From positions 186,001 to 250,000 of the forward strand of contig JAZGTN010000296.1 of assembly GCA_037783415.1 (NCBI GenBank): a DNA stretch of 64,000 nucleotides. The letters are read 5' to 3'. The position numbers and the translations under genes are program-made. The notes below the pieces were generated by a model, which did not search any database, was not told the DNA's origin, and saw only the letters and a list, made by a program, of their open reading frames with translations. Position 1 is the stretch's first letter. The number at the start of each line of letters is the position of its first letter. Below are positions 1-11,794 of this stretch, in pieces. This stretch comes from Leptasterias polaris. Its lineage: Eukaryota > Echinodermata > Asteroidea > Forcipulatida > Asteriidae.

Positions 1-3000
1 GTTTGTTTACTGTTAACAATAAATGGCCACAAGATTTTATTTAATTTGTAATGTTTAATCTTTTAAAAAAACTTTCTTTTTGATGCTGTTAAGTAATTTT
101 ATAACCAACTTGTTATCCTGACTGTATTTGTATCAAGCATAATACCTTTCAGATGTCCGTTAAATATTATGTATTTTTGTAATTCTTCAGACAGCAGTGA
201 TGCTTTTCTTGGCTGTACCTTTAAAATAGATTGAAGTCGGAGGGGAGCCCAACGGCTGACAGATGTGCAGTCTTACTGTGAGAAATATACACACATAGAC
301 ATGCTCATGTACATAGCTGATTACATGCATACATTTAGGAATCGCTGTGGTCAAATCTCACTGAAAAAATTGATATACATGTAAATGGGGAAGATATTCC
401 TCTGTCCTTGATCTTACCCAAGTATTTTAACTTCATTGGATAGAGAAAATAAGATGTGGCACATTTCAAGGAGTACAGTATATGATAATGGAGGACTCAG
501 AAGAGTTGTGGTATGATTCAGTGGAGGTATTTTAGAGTGATGTCAAGTTACAGAAAAGGTAATACCTGTCGGTAACCTTTTATAATGAGTGGGCGATTGC
601 TGTGGGTGACTCCAGTTTAAAGTAATGCTGTCATGTCAACGACAGGATCAAAAACTGCCCAAGGCTCACGGCCATTTTGTCTGGTAAATAGAGTACAGTT
701 GATGTCACATCTTGGATGCAGTGGCAGAAAGCTGCCCAATTGTCAGAAATCCTCACTTTAAAATCATGTAAGAATAGTTATGACACGTTTATGATCGCAC
801 TTTAATATTGCATGTGCGTTCATAATGTTTGACAATGTTTACATACATATGCATGTAGTTGAGTTGGAAATATTATTCATTCCAAAGACGCATATGCATC
901 TTAGAGTCTGTGAGGATAAGATGTGTTGATCATGTCTTGAAATCACCTACTCAAAAATGTCTACTTGGAAATCTGCAATCTTGGTGAGTTATATCTTATA
1001 CTTCTTGAAGTAAAGACATATTGAAGAGCTTGATACTCACACCTTGGTCTTGATGCACAGTGAGCAATAAAGTTAATTACTCAAACATCTTTGGTTTGCA
1101 TCCTTGTGCATCTTGAAATGTTAACTTTGACATTTCAATTATACATGTACATGGGAAGCATTTCAAGAACTGAATTAAACAGGGTTTACTTAGTAATACA
1201 ATTAATTATTCATACGTGGAATAAAGCTGTTGGAATTCTCTTTAAACATCTTTTCAAATGAACAACTAATATCAATTGTCTTTTCTTAAGCACATGGTGG
1301 TCATATTTTATATGCTGGTTATTAAATACAAAGATGGAGTGCTACATGTATGTAGCTTTTGGAGTAGTGTGCCCTCAAGTCATAGTAAATACAGGATCAT
1401 ATGTGACTCATAGATTTATTAGGATATGTAGATGACTAAGTCATACTGCACTGGACTGAATGCTGAATTAGCCACCAGTCTGCTGGAGTCTTCTCCAGTG
1501 GGGGTAGTTGCTGCAATCTGATATCGTAGCGCTTTGAATCAGGCTGTAAAAACCACCTTCAAACTAGGATTAACCTTGTCTTGAAGCATGGATAATGCCC
1601 AGCTCAATTACACCTTGCTTGTGGGCAAAATACAGGCTTGGTATTTTACCATACATGTACTGGGGTCTGTGGAGGACTGGAATGAAAACCCTGTTCTTTG
1701 TACCGTGACCGTGGAGTCCACATGATATAGATTACTTGTGAGAAGGATTTTCATTTTAATTTATTTGAACATGAATGTGCGAATTTGACACTCAACATTA
1801 TCTAGATATAACATGTAGGCCGACATTGTATTTGAAATGAACAGAGAATGCATTGAAAGTAGTGTTTGGTTAACATTGTGTGGTCATAATAAAATCAGAG
1901 CGTATGATCTGTGACTTAACTACAAGGGGATAACATGGTTTGTCCAATGCACATATCACGAAGTTCACACTTGATATCGTATGTGACATTTCTTGCTTTG
2001 CTTCCAAGCACCATGTTCTGTGCTTCTAGGGGTAGGGCAAAGCATTTTGCACCTTGGCTATTTTTGTGTAGGGAAAAATGCAAGTGCACATGTGAAGTGG
2101 AATTAGGTATTCTCAATGAAATATTAATTTAAATATGATAAGCCATTTAAGGCCATGCTGTTGTCTACCCCCCCCCCCCCTTGAACTGTTTGTTTCAAGT
2201 ACTTATTATGTATGTAAATGTCAAGATCTAAATTGTTATTCTTGCATCCTCTTATTAGTTTATGCAGTTAAATTGAATGCTTGATGGAGGGTCACCTTTT
2301 AGTCTTTGATGAAAAGAGTATAATTTGTCTATTCTTATTTAATTTCCTCTTGAGTCAAACACAGTTATTGATCCAACTTACACATGGTTAAAATGAAGGT
2401 GTATTTTTGGATGTAGTCAGGGCTTTCAAGTGTAATCTAGGCTGACATTTGACTAGACACAAATTGATTTGATATTACTCATGGATGTACATGGTATGTT
2501 GGTATAGTTGTCTCTAACACAGACATAGAGTCATACATACATTACTTGAAACAGGTGAACTGATAATTACTGTGTAGCAATAGAGTGGTGTACATGTAGC
2601 AAGACTTAGCCTGGATTAAACATGACTTGAGACTTAAACACTTGGGAGTTGGAGATCTGTGAAGGGCAGGGTTGAGCAAGCTCATGCTTGTCGTTGGGGT
2701 TCGCTCAAGGTACATAGTTTGTATCAAATATCTAGGTGTAAAGGTCAAAGATAAACAAAATGACTGGCTTTTATTCAGTCTTGCAATGATGTTCACATTT
2801 TTAGCAGTGAGTGACATGAAGACACAGTAGATCCTGAATGTTACCGGTTAAACATTAGGAATACTGGTACTCTGTTAAACAAGTAATGGAGAATTTTACC
2901 TACTGGCCTCATTTTGGTTTATTCATTGGTTTACATTTAAAAGTCTCAAATAATGGGTGGAATGTCAAGTTCACATGTTGTATTCAGTAATCATGTTGTA

Positions 3001-4785
3001 CAACATGATAATTTGTTGTTATAATGACATTTATAATGATACTAATTTGCGAGTACTAATATGAAGTCATTGGAACATACAACATGATAAAACAATGTTT
3101 TCCAGTGGCTTTAAGTTCCATTAGAATAATCTCAGAGGCATTCAACCGGGTACATGAGTTACTGAGTACACACAGAGGTAGTGTAACACTCTAACCCTAC
3201 TGGCCACCCCCACCCCTTTAAGTACTAAGCACACAGGTGTACATGTACAAATGTACACAGCTACTGCACTGAGCAGTACTTTACTAATGACCAGATGGAG
3301 GCTCACATCATTCAGATGAATATTCAACAAACTTTGTCCCACTTATTCCTTGTTTGTTTTGTACAAACTACTTCATTGTATCCATTATGTATACAAACCA
3401 TGTATCCGAGTATCTGACTAGAATCAGTAACAGGGCAAGGTCCAAGCTTCAACTTCAAACTTACAGTTTGTCAATTCTCTTGAGATAGTCATGATATGAT
3501 TACCAGATGATAAATGGCTTGTTTCTACTGTGTACATGCAGTTCAAAGTTTGAATTGATATTACAGGTATACACATAATGGCACCAGGGTGGCTGTTTAT
3601 GCATATGAATAGTGTTGGTAAGATCCATTTGAATGTCAATCCATTTCTTACCAGTCAAACTTAATAAAACAAACTTAACAGTTTCGCCTTATTCTCTGTT
3701 TTGAGGGGGGCTGAGATTCAAATTTGTTTTTATTGAACATGTAATTAAAAGAAATGATATCATACATAACATTGATCTGGTATGATGCCGATTATTCATT
3801 CAGGATAGCATTTTAGCAATTTAAGTTAGTGAAATGTTTCTAATAAATGCTAGTTTTGCCTCAAACCAAATGATTATCATCATCATTGAACTACACATTG
3901 CGCTTGCATTGGCAAAGCCAAATGATAATGTAGGTGGATCAATGGTCAAGGTTTAATTATCTATAAGAAAAAAGCACGATTTGTCTGTGATTACTGAGTT
4001 TGGAAATAGTCCAAAACAAATAAGACCTTTTTGTTTATGGATAATAATTATAACTTCATTCAAATTGCTAGAGAACAAAACATTACAAAATACCATCCTA
4101 TACAGTGAGCTAGAAAGTGAAAAGTGACTAGCGCCCTCTGTTGTTTGCAAAAGTAGACACAGCCCAGTAGGGTAGAAATTCATGTAAACTGACTCCCAAC
4201 TATAATTCTTTAAACAAGAAACCTACTTAAAAATTTGTTTTGTCAACTATTTTTGTGTGTGTGTATTTGAATTTTGTCATGGTTCAAGTGGACAAAAATA
4301 GCACAAAAGCCACTTGAAGTATTGATGCAAGAAAGTGTAGATCAATTCTTCCCATTTGCTCTCTTGGCACCAAAATAGATTAACAACAGTTTGTAGAAAT
4401 AATTGATCTTTTCTCATATGACTCGTTCTCCATGACATTTCACTACAACAAATTACAAGCACAATGGATCCCTCGTGCCTGGATACCAGTGATCATGCTA
4501 GAGCCCACTGCATAACTGATTTAAACTGAATAAAACATCTCTAGTTAACATTACAATTCAAAGAGCATTGACAATTTGTATTAGACCAACTGAACACAAA
4601 GGATAAAAATAGCATTTGCTAGATTTAAGACTGAGTTAAACTGGTAGATTACTACTCCATGTATTTACAGGATGACTCTATCCAGGACTACACTTTGGTT
4701 TGGATTGTGACCTATACATGTACTAGAAACCAGCATGGTCTCCTTGTCATAGATTCCATAACACTTTCCCACACTCCCTTCTCAC
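1..4785. other. No supported gene
   Basis: AT-rich sequence with frequent stops on both strands. I see only short chance frames, a poly(C) run at about 2169-2182 and scattered TACATGTA palindromes. It could be intergenic or intron. Confidence 0.6.
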
Positions 4786-4974
4786 TGAGACGCCCAACCA
4801 CATGGGGTTACACATGTTAGCGGTGAAAATTGAATTTTCCTCCCATTTTAGTCCTTCATTCAGTTGCAAACGAGTATAATTCTCTCTGCTCCCCATGTTC
4901 TCTGGAGGAGGACTGGCCGGGTCCTGAGCAGACAAATTCAATTTAAGCGGGCCAGTTGTTTTGCACTGTGTATC
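4786..4974 (-). CDS. Candidate minus-strand exon, unidentified
   Basis: Acceptor GACACCTCAG and donor GTGAGA bound 189 nt, 63 codons in phase 0. It encodes DTQCKTTGPLKLNLSAQDPA, SPPPENMGSRENYTRLQLNE and onward. The composition is protein-like, but no family is recognised. It could belong with the stretch at 6.4 kb, although phases do not join directly. Confidence 0.25.
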
Positions 4975-6338
4975 CTGAGGTGTCATATTACTATAAATTG
5001 GCCAAGCCTTGGCTCCAAGCGCATTGCGTGCCTCCTCTTGTGGAATGCTTTGAATACTAAAAAAAAGAAAATCAGGAGAGAACTCTTGTTACACAGCCAG
5101 AGCTGCGAGATTTGGTGGAAAGTCAGACCAAGTTTGTCTGTCAATTGCTTTGAAATTTGACATGCAGAGATAACAATTTATAGTATTCAGACTTGTAATC
5201 AAAAACATGTTTCTTCACATGTTTCTTGATGTAAGTGTGGAATTTGCACACAGCAGATATATGATAACGTTGTTCAATGGAGGTGTTGTAACACAAACGT
5301 ATTTTTATAACGGAAAGAAATTCCTGATATGTAGCTGTTTTTAACAGAAATTACTCTGCATATTACATTGTACATTTAAATCATGGCACACTTTGAGTAA
5401 ATTTCTTCAAACTATGAAAAGAATAAAATTGATACTTGTATGTAAAGTTACCAAAATAATAACAGTAATGCTTTTTACCTTCTTGAATCACTTGTACATG
5501 TACATGTAATTCCATAGAGTACTTTTGTATTCAACATAGCATACTTTAATAGGATGGAGTGAGGTCAAGGGTCAACATTCAATGTGCACTAGTCAGCATA
5601 TTAATACTTCAAGAGTAGAATTTTCTGCAACTGTTTTCAGTCTATGTAGTCCTTATTTGGCAACAATACCTATTTATAAGTCATGTTTAGGAAACTTTTC
5701 CAAATCAGATTCTTTTCACAGTATGTCTTGACTTAAATAGGATTATCTGTAGAGGAGTCTGTTCATAAAGCTTCATGTAGCCTAACGAATTCATTGCACA
5801 CTTCAAGATCTTGTAAGGCTTTGGAAACCCAAGTTTCTTAATGATAGTAAGATGTTTAGATCGATTCCCGCAAATAAAAAGTTTCCTGGAAAGTTTTGGA
5901 ACAAATTTTGGCAGATGATGCTGTTTCAAAAGAAAAATTGCATAATAATAACTCATATTTAGTTTATGATTTACCACCACTAATCGTTGGCAGATATTTT
6001 CTAAATGAAGACTTATAACATGTATTTAAAATTAATATCTGCAGTTATGGATCAAATCGGCAAAAAATCAGACCTAGGATCTTTAAATCTACGCTTAGCT
6101 TACCAACTGCATTTTCAAACTCTTTTTGTAGTAAACATATGCTTATCTTGATTCAAATCAAGTTGTTGAAACTGTGGCAGCAGTCTTGGAAGTATGTCAA
6201 ATGTGCTAAATTGCCTTTAGCTGAGTTTAGGGCAATTAATGAATCACTCAACTTCCCTTACTCCTTAACAAAGTTAATTCTGTTTCAACATTTAACACAA
6301 TCGTTCATAATGAAATGTAAACATGCCATTTTACATAC
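4975..6338. other. No supported gene
   Basis: AT-rich DNA between two weak minus-strand exon candidates. A short minus frame near 5830-5770 (QDLEVCNEFVRLHEAL) is noted but has no splice support. Confidence 0.5.
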
Positions 6339-6547
6339 CTGAAGAAACCTCAAAGTCGTGCCTTCTTCCATCTTCCACCTCCTTAACATCCTCAGTCTCA
6401 TAAAGAACATCTGTAGTCTTCAAAGAGGAGTCTGATCACAGACTCATCTTTATTTAAGTCACGGTTCACCCTGCGTGGTTCTCCTTGATAAAACCTGGTT
6501 CCAGCAGTAACAAGGCCTTCAAGAATGACTAGTTCATCTAGTGCTAT
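6339..6547 (-). pseudogene. Coding-like minus-strand stretch with two offset frames
   Basis: From 6547 a 49-codon frame includes IALDELVILEGLVTAGTRFY and VNRDLNKDESVIRLLFEDYR, ending at TGA 6400-6398. From 6432 an overlapping frame one base off gives DSSLKTTDVLYETEDVKEVE and DGRRHDFEVSS, up to a GTATGT donor at 6338. Both look protein-like. A one-base indel, or an alternative acceptor at 6431 (GATCAG), would explain the pair. No family is recognised. Confidence 0.3.
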
Positions 6548-7125
6548 CTTTTACACACTGTAGACAAGTTAATAAGTTCATTAATATTGAATAATTGGCA
6601 AATGTATGAGGTCCATGACTCCTGAAGAATGCCAGATGAAGAATGCAGATGGTCTTTGGTAAAGAAAATCTTAAGGAAGAGGAGGAGGCAGGGTTGTATG
6701 GTGTAATTATTCAGCTGTCACAACCGCATGCCTGTTATGCAGTTACTTCTGTCAAATGTGAAATTACCAGATACACTGCGCTGCCTAAGAAAACATCATT
6801 TGGAATGTAATATTGGCACTTACAACATGTACTTCAACTGTCTTGGATATACACATCTACACACACACACAGTATTTTTACTTGCAAGTCTGCAAATGCA
6901 GCTACTTACATGTTCTCAAAGTCAAAACTTGGAAAAACTAAAAGGGTGGGGCAAAACCACGTACACTTCAACATTCCCTCAAAATTTTCAAAACACATTA
7001 TTTTTTGTCAACCTCCACTAACTTTGTAATTATACTTTATAGTCTTGGTGCACTTTCCTCTCATGATTTATTGGCCATTTTAAAAAGAAAATATACCATG
7101 AAGACAAGAGAAGTTACAAATACAC
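6548..7125. other. No supported gene
   Basis: Contains a 55-codon + strand frame starting near 6645 (GLYGVIIQLSQPHACYAVTS within it) with no supporting splice sites, and a short (CA)n run near 6860. It leads into the 43-bp satellite. Confidence 0.5.
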
Positions 7126-9060
7126 AATTAGCTATGGTAGAAATCTTCACTGTAAATGGGCACCTTCCAATTAGCTATGGTAGAAATCTTCACTGTAAAT
7201 GGGCACCTTCCAATTAGCTATGGTAGAAATCTTCACTGTAAATGGGCACCTTCCAATTAGCTATGGTAGAAATCTTCACTGTAAATGGGCACCTTCCAAT
7301 TAGCTATGGTAGAAATCTTCACTGTAAATGGGCACCTTCCAATTAGCTATGGTAGAAATCTTCACTGTAAATGGGCACCTTCCAATTAGCTATGGTAGAA
7401 ATCTTCACTGTAAATGGGCACCTTCCAATTAGCTATGGTAGAAATCTTCACTGTAAATGGGCACCTTCCAATTAGCTATGGTAGAAATCTTCACTGTAAA
7501 TGGGCACCTTCCAATTAGCTATGGTAGAAATCTTCACTGTAAATGGGCACCTTCCAATTAGCTATGGTAGAAATCTTCACTGTAAATGGGCACCTTCCAA
7601 TTAGCTATGGTAGAAATCTTCACTGTAAATGGGCACCTTCCAATTAGCTATGGTAGAAATCTTCACTGTAAATGGGCACCTTCCAATTAGCTATGGTAGA
7701 AATCTTCACTGTAAATGGGCACCTTCCAATTAGCTATGGTAGAAATCTTCACTGTAAATGGGCACCTTCCAATTAGCTATGGTAGAAATCTTCACTGTAA
7801 ATGGGCACCTTCCAATTAGCTATGGTAGAAATCTTCACTGTAAATGGGCACCTTCCAATTAGCTATGGTAGAAATCTTCACTGTAAATGGGCACCTTCCA
7901 ATTAGCTATGGTAGAAATCTTCACTGTAAATGGGCACCTTCCAATTAGCTATGGTAGAAATCTTCACTGTAAATGGGCACCTTCCAATTAGCTATGGTAG
8001 AAATCTTCACTGTAAATGGGCACCTTCCAATTAGCTATGGTAGAAATCTTCACTGTAAATGGGCACCTTCCAATTAGCTATGGTAGAAATCTTCACTGTA
8101 AATGGGCACCTTCCAATTAGCTATGGTAGAAATCTTCACTGTAAATGGGCACCTTCCAATTAGCTATGGTAGAAATCTTCACTGTAAATGGGCACCTTCC
8201 AATTAGCTATGGTAGAAATCTTCACTGTAAATGGGCACCTTCCAATTAGCTATGGTAGAAATCTTCACTGTAAATGGGCACCTTCCAATTAGCTATGGTA
8301 GAAATCTTCACTGTAAATGGGCACCTTCCAATTAGCTATGGTAGAAATCTTCACTGTAAATGGGCACCTTCCAATTAGCTATGGTAGAAATCTTCACTGT
8401 AAATGGGCACCTTCCAATTAGCTATGGTAGAAATCTTCACTGTAAATGGGCACCTTCCAATTAGCTATGGTAGAAATCTTCACTGTAAATGGGCACCTTC
8501 CAATTAGCTATGGTAGAAATCTTCACTGTAAATGGGCACCTTCCAATTAGCTATGGTAGAAATCTTCACTGTAAATGGGCACCTTCCAATTAGCTATGGT
8601 AGAAATCTTCACTGTAAATGGGCACCTTCCAATTAGCTATGGTAGAAATCTTCACTGTAAATGGGCACCTTCCAATTAGCTATGGTAGAAATCTTCACTG
8701 TAAATGGGCACCTTCCAATTAGCTATGGTAGAAATCTTCACTGTAAATGGGCACCTTCCAATTAGCTATGGTAGAAATCTTCACTGTAAATGGGCACCTT
8801 CCAATTAGCTATGGTAGAAATCTTCACTGTAAATGGGCACCTTCCAATTAGCTATGGTAGAAATCTTCACTGTAAATGGGCACCTTCCAATTAGCTATGG
8901 TAGAAATCTTCACTGTAAATGGGCACCTTCCAATTAGCTATGGTAGAAATCTTCACTGTAAATGGGCACCTTCCAATTAGCTATGGTAGAAATCTTCACT
9001 GTAAATGGGCACCTTCCAATTAGCTATGGTAGAAATCTTCACTGTAAATGGGCACCTTCC
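7126..9060. repeat. 43-bp satellite array, 45 copies, apparently identical
   Basis: The unit begins AATTAGCTATGGTAGAAATC and is 43 bp long. Forty-five copies occupy exactly 1935 bp, and the next AATT runs into unique DNA. I saw no base change among the copies, so the array is young or strongly homogenised, or an assembly consensus. It lies about 2.6 kb upstream of the tentative first exon of PPP4R1. Confidence 0.98.
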
Positions 9061-11664
9061 AATTTTATTTTAGTTAAATACATGTACATAGTATAGATAT
9101 TGTGTGTGTGGTTGGGGGGTGTGGTGGTGTCAAGAAAGTGCAACAAATATATCAAGTGTTAATTGAAGTTTTCAGGAGGTACATGTACTTCCAATAAGTG
9201 TTTTTGGCCTTATACCAACAGATGCTTGGATATCAATTTAAAACACATAGATGTAGATAACATTGAGAAGTATTTGCCTCTTATCAAATTAGCAATTAGT
9301 AAAACTCACATTTATCAATTTAGCCATTATCTCTGCTATACTGATGAATCACTATATGTTGATATAAATGACCACCACTACACTAATTGACACCCCATGT
9401 AGTTAAGTACGCATGTGTCAGGATGAGATAGTCTGCTGATTAGATTAAAGATTGACCAATCGGAGAAGTAGACAAGGTGTATGATGCGTGAGAATCCCAT
9501 GCTGTTATTAGTGCCATATGGTCAATGTCACACTGTCATCTAAATTACAATATCATCTTAAAGGAACTTTACCCATATGCGTCCAATACCCACAATAGTC
9601 AAAACAATAATATGCCCATAGTCAATTTCAGTTTTATGTCAAAGTTGGTTGAATAGAGAAACTAAAACGAGATAAAGATATTATATTTTAAGATTGAAAG
9701 ATCACTAGTCAGCATTTAATTTAAGATTTTACTTGAGTTTGACTCTTCACAAAAATGACAACATCTGAAATAGAGCAGCTTTGACTCTAGTGTAGTAGTC
9801 CCAATCCTTGGGTTTTCACCATGAAGTAAGATATCAAATAATGGAAGTAGTAATTATAAAAGTAAAAAACAAAAGTAAAACCTTTTCTTCCTTCTTTTTT
9901 ACGAGAGTAAAAACTAGATACATGGTTGTAGCAGTAACCACATGTACTCCGTGTCGATGTCACTGAATTATTTGAGCAATCATTTTATATCATCTACAAA
10001 TAATTGCATGACAGGTGAAGAGTTTGGCTAGCTATGAAATTACATTGACTGCATCCCACCATTGGGGAGATTTCTAAAAGTATTGTAATGTTGGCCTACG
10101 TACCGTGAAGGAGTATCTTCAAATTGACTGCAATATTCATGTTATATCTGTCTAGTTTGTTGTAGAATCCTATCAATATCTTATCTTAATTGAAGATTTG
10201 TGCATGTTATTGTTGATAAGCTGAAGCAGACTAAACATACATGAATGGATATCATGTTGTAATGAACACCTCTGTACTTTGCCCAAGCACACTGTGTACA
10301 CAGAACAAGATCATTTCATACATGTATGTTAGTCTGTACTTCATGTATGATTCATTTCTACAATTTCACACCCCTTCCCCCTTCTTAAGAATTTGGAAGT
10401 GAAAATAAAAATCCATGAGTTCCCTGAAGTAAAAATGTAACAAACCAAGCATATTTACTGATTCAATTCAAGTAAATAGGTAGCGCCTGTTAATATCACA
10501 AGTAAAAACACCCACAGAATTCAATTTGATCAGTCCACTCCTGGAAATATACTGGGGGGAAAAAACCTGGCGTCGGAAATTTGAATGCATAATTAAATGA
10601 CAGAGATTTAATTATTGGTGTATTAAATCCGATGTAGTGAGACCACCCTATCATATTAGGTCTGTCCTTAGAGTAGCCTTATCAGCTTGCTTTTCGTTCC
10701 ACTGAGCACAAGATAGTTTAAAGCTCTGACTTGATTCCCCTGGAGACGTAAATAAGGATTCTCATCTCCCTAGTGTCATCCCCCTGACCAGACAGTAAGA
10801 GCGCTCTGTGCGCAGTCAGCCAGCATTCCAATGAGGTAAATTGCCTTGTGCTTGGTTCTGGAGGTGTAGTATTGACTAACCAAAGAGACAGGCTTGACAT
10901 TACACTAACAAGATGCTTGTGTTCCTTCGGTTACGCACACAAACCTGGCAATTGTCAACTACCGGTCTGTGTGTGTTGCAGGAGTCTATTTTCCTTCATT
11001 TGTTTGATAAGTTAAAATTTGGATGGTGGGATTGAAACATTGCCAGCTGACGGTGCAGATGATTTTTCACTAGTGTTTCCACCCCTCACCTCTCATGTTA
11101 GTATTTTTTTATGAATAAGATTTTTGTGGTGACATTGGATGTAAATTGGTACATCACTACCAGAGAAAGCGACCTACACACGGTAATTGCTTTTACAACT
11201 GGGCTAGTGTATAGTGTGGAGAGACATTCACTGAGTGAAGGATGGATTACATAGAGGCCTTCAATCAGAAATTGATGGTATTGGCTCACATCACTGTTGG
11301 TAAGCTCATAATATCTCCTTGTAGTGGTAACCTCCTTTCCTACTTATCATTTTGTTTCTGGGCTGAGTTTCTCAACTACTAGATGGCCTCCATGGTATAT
11401 TAAGACTGGACCAACTTCCCAGTTGGTGTTCGTTTCATCCCAAGGCCCCTTTTCTTCCTGTTTTTTACCCTGTGGCTGCAGGGACACGTGAAAAAAATTC
11501 CTGCACGATTTATTGCTTATGGAGGCAATAAGAATGCAATGTGGGAATGTTGTGTGTGGTGGGGACTATCAACGAACAGCTCTATGAATATTCTATCCTC
11601 GCTCTTTCTTGCTCTGTGACTTTTAAAGTCTGAGATTGCGGGGAAATGATTTGACAGGAAATTG
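9061..11664. other. Upstream region of PPP4R1, no gene seen
   Basis: AT-rich with no CpG island and no clear TATA-initiator pair. The promoter of PPP4R1 may lie here if the exon at 11665 is right; nothing pinpoints it. Confidence 0.5.
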
Positions 11665-11794
11665 ATGGGAAATATGGACAAAGAGATGCTGTATAAACCA
11701 GTGGATGATTGGAGAAGTACGGGCAAGAATCGAAGGAAAAAGCCACCGCCATTTCCTCCTCAACTGCCGCCCAAGCCTGTGGCCATAGTCCTTG
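11665..11794 (+). CDS. PPP4R1: PPP4R1 candidate exon 1 (start codon)
   Basis: Candidate initiator exon of 43 codons plus one base, followed by a GTAAAG donor. An in-frame TGA at 11647 precedes it. ATG 11665 is in frame, but ATG 11674 has the better start context (A at -3, G at +4). The trailing G fits the phase of the next exon (G+TT, Val). The peptide is basic and proline-rich (KKPPPFPPQLPPKP), unlike the acidic human N-terminus. It is therefore supported only by ORF, phase and donor, and another upstream first exon is possible. Confidence 0.4.

Noticed and set aside
4277..4442. Minus-strand terminal-exon candidate (KDQLFLQTVVNLFWCQESKW)
   Set aside because: The acceptor TTGTTGTAG is acceptable, but the phase does not follow the candidate exon at 4786-4974 and no homology is recognised.
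7126..9060. CRISPR-like array
   Set aside because: The 43-bp units abut without spacers and the DNA is animal; it is a simple tandem satellite.
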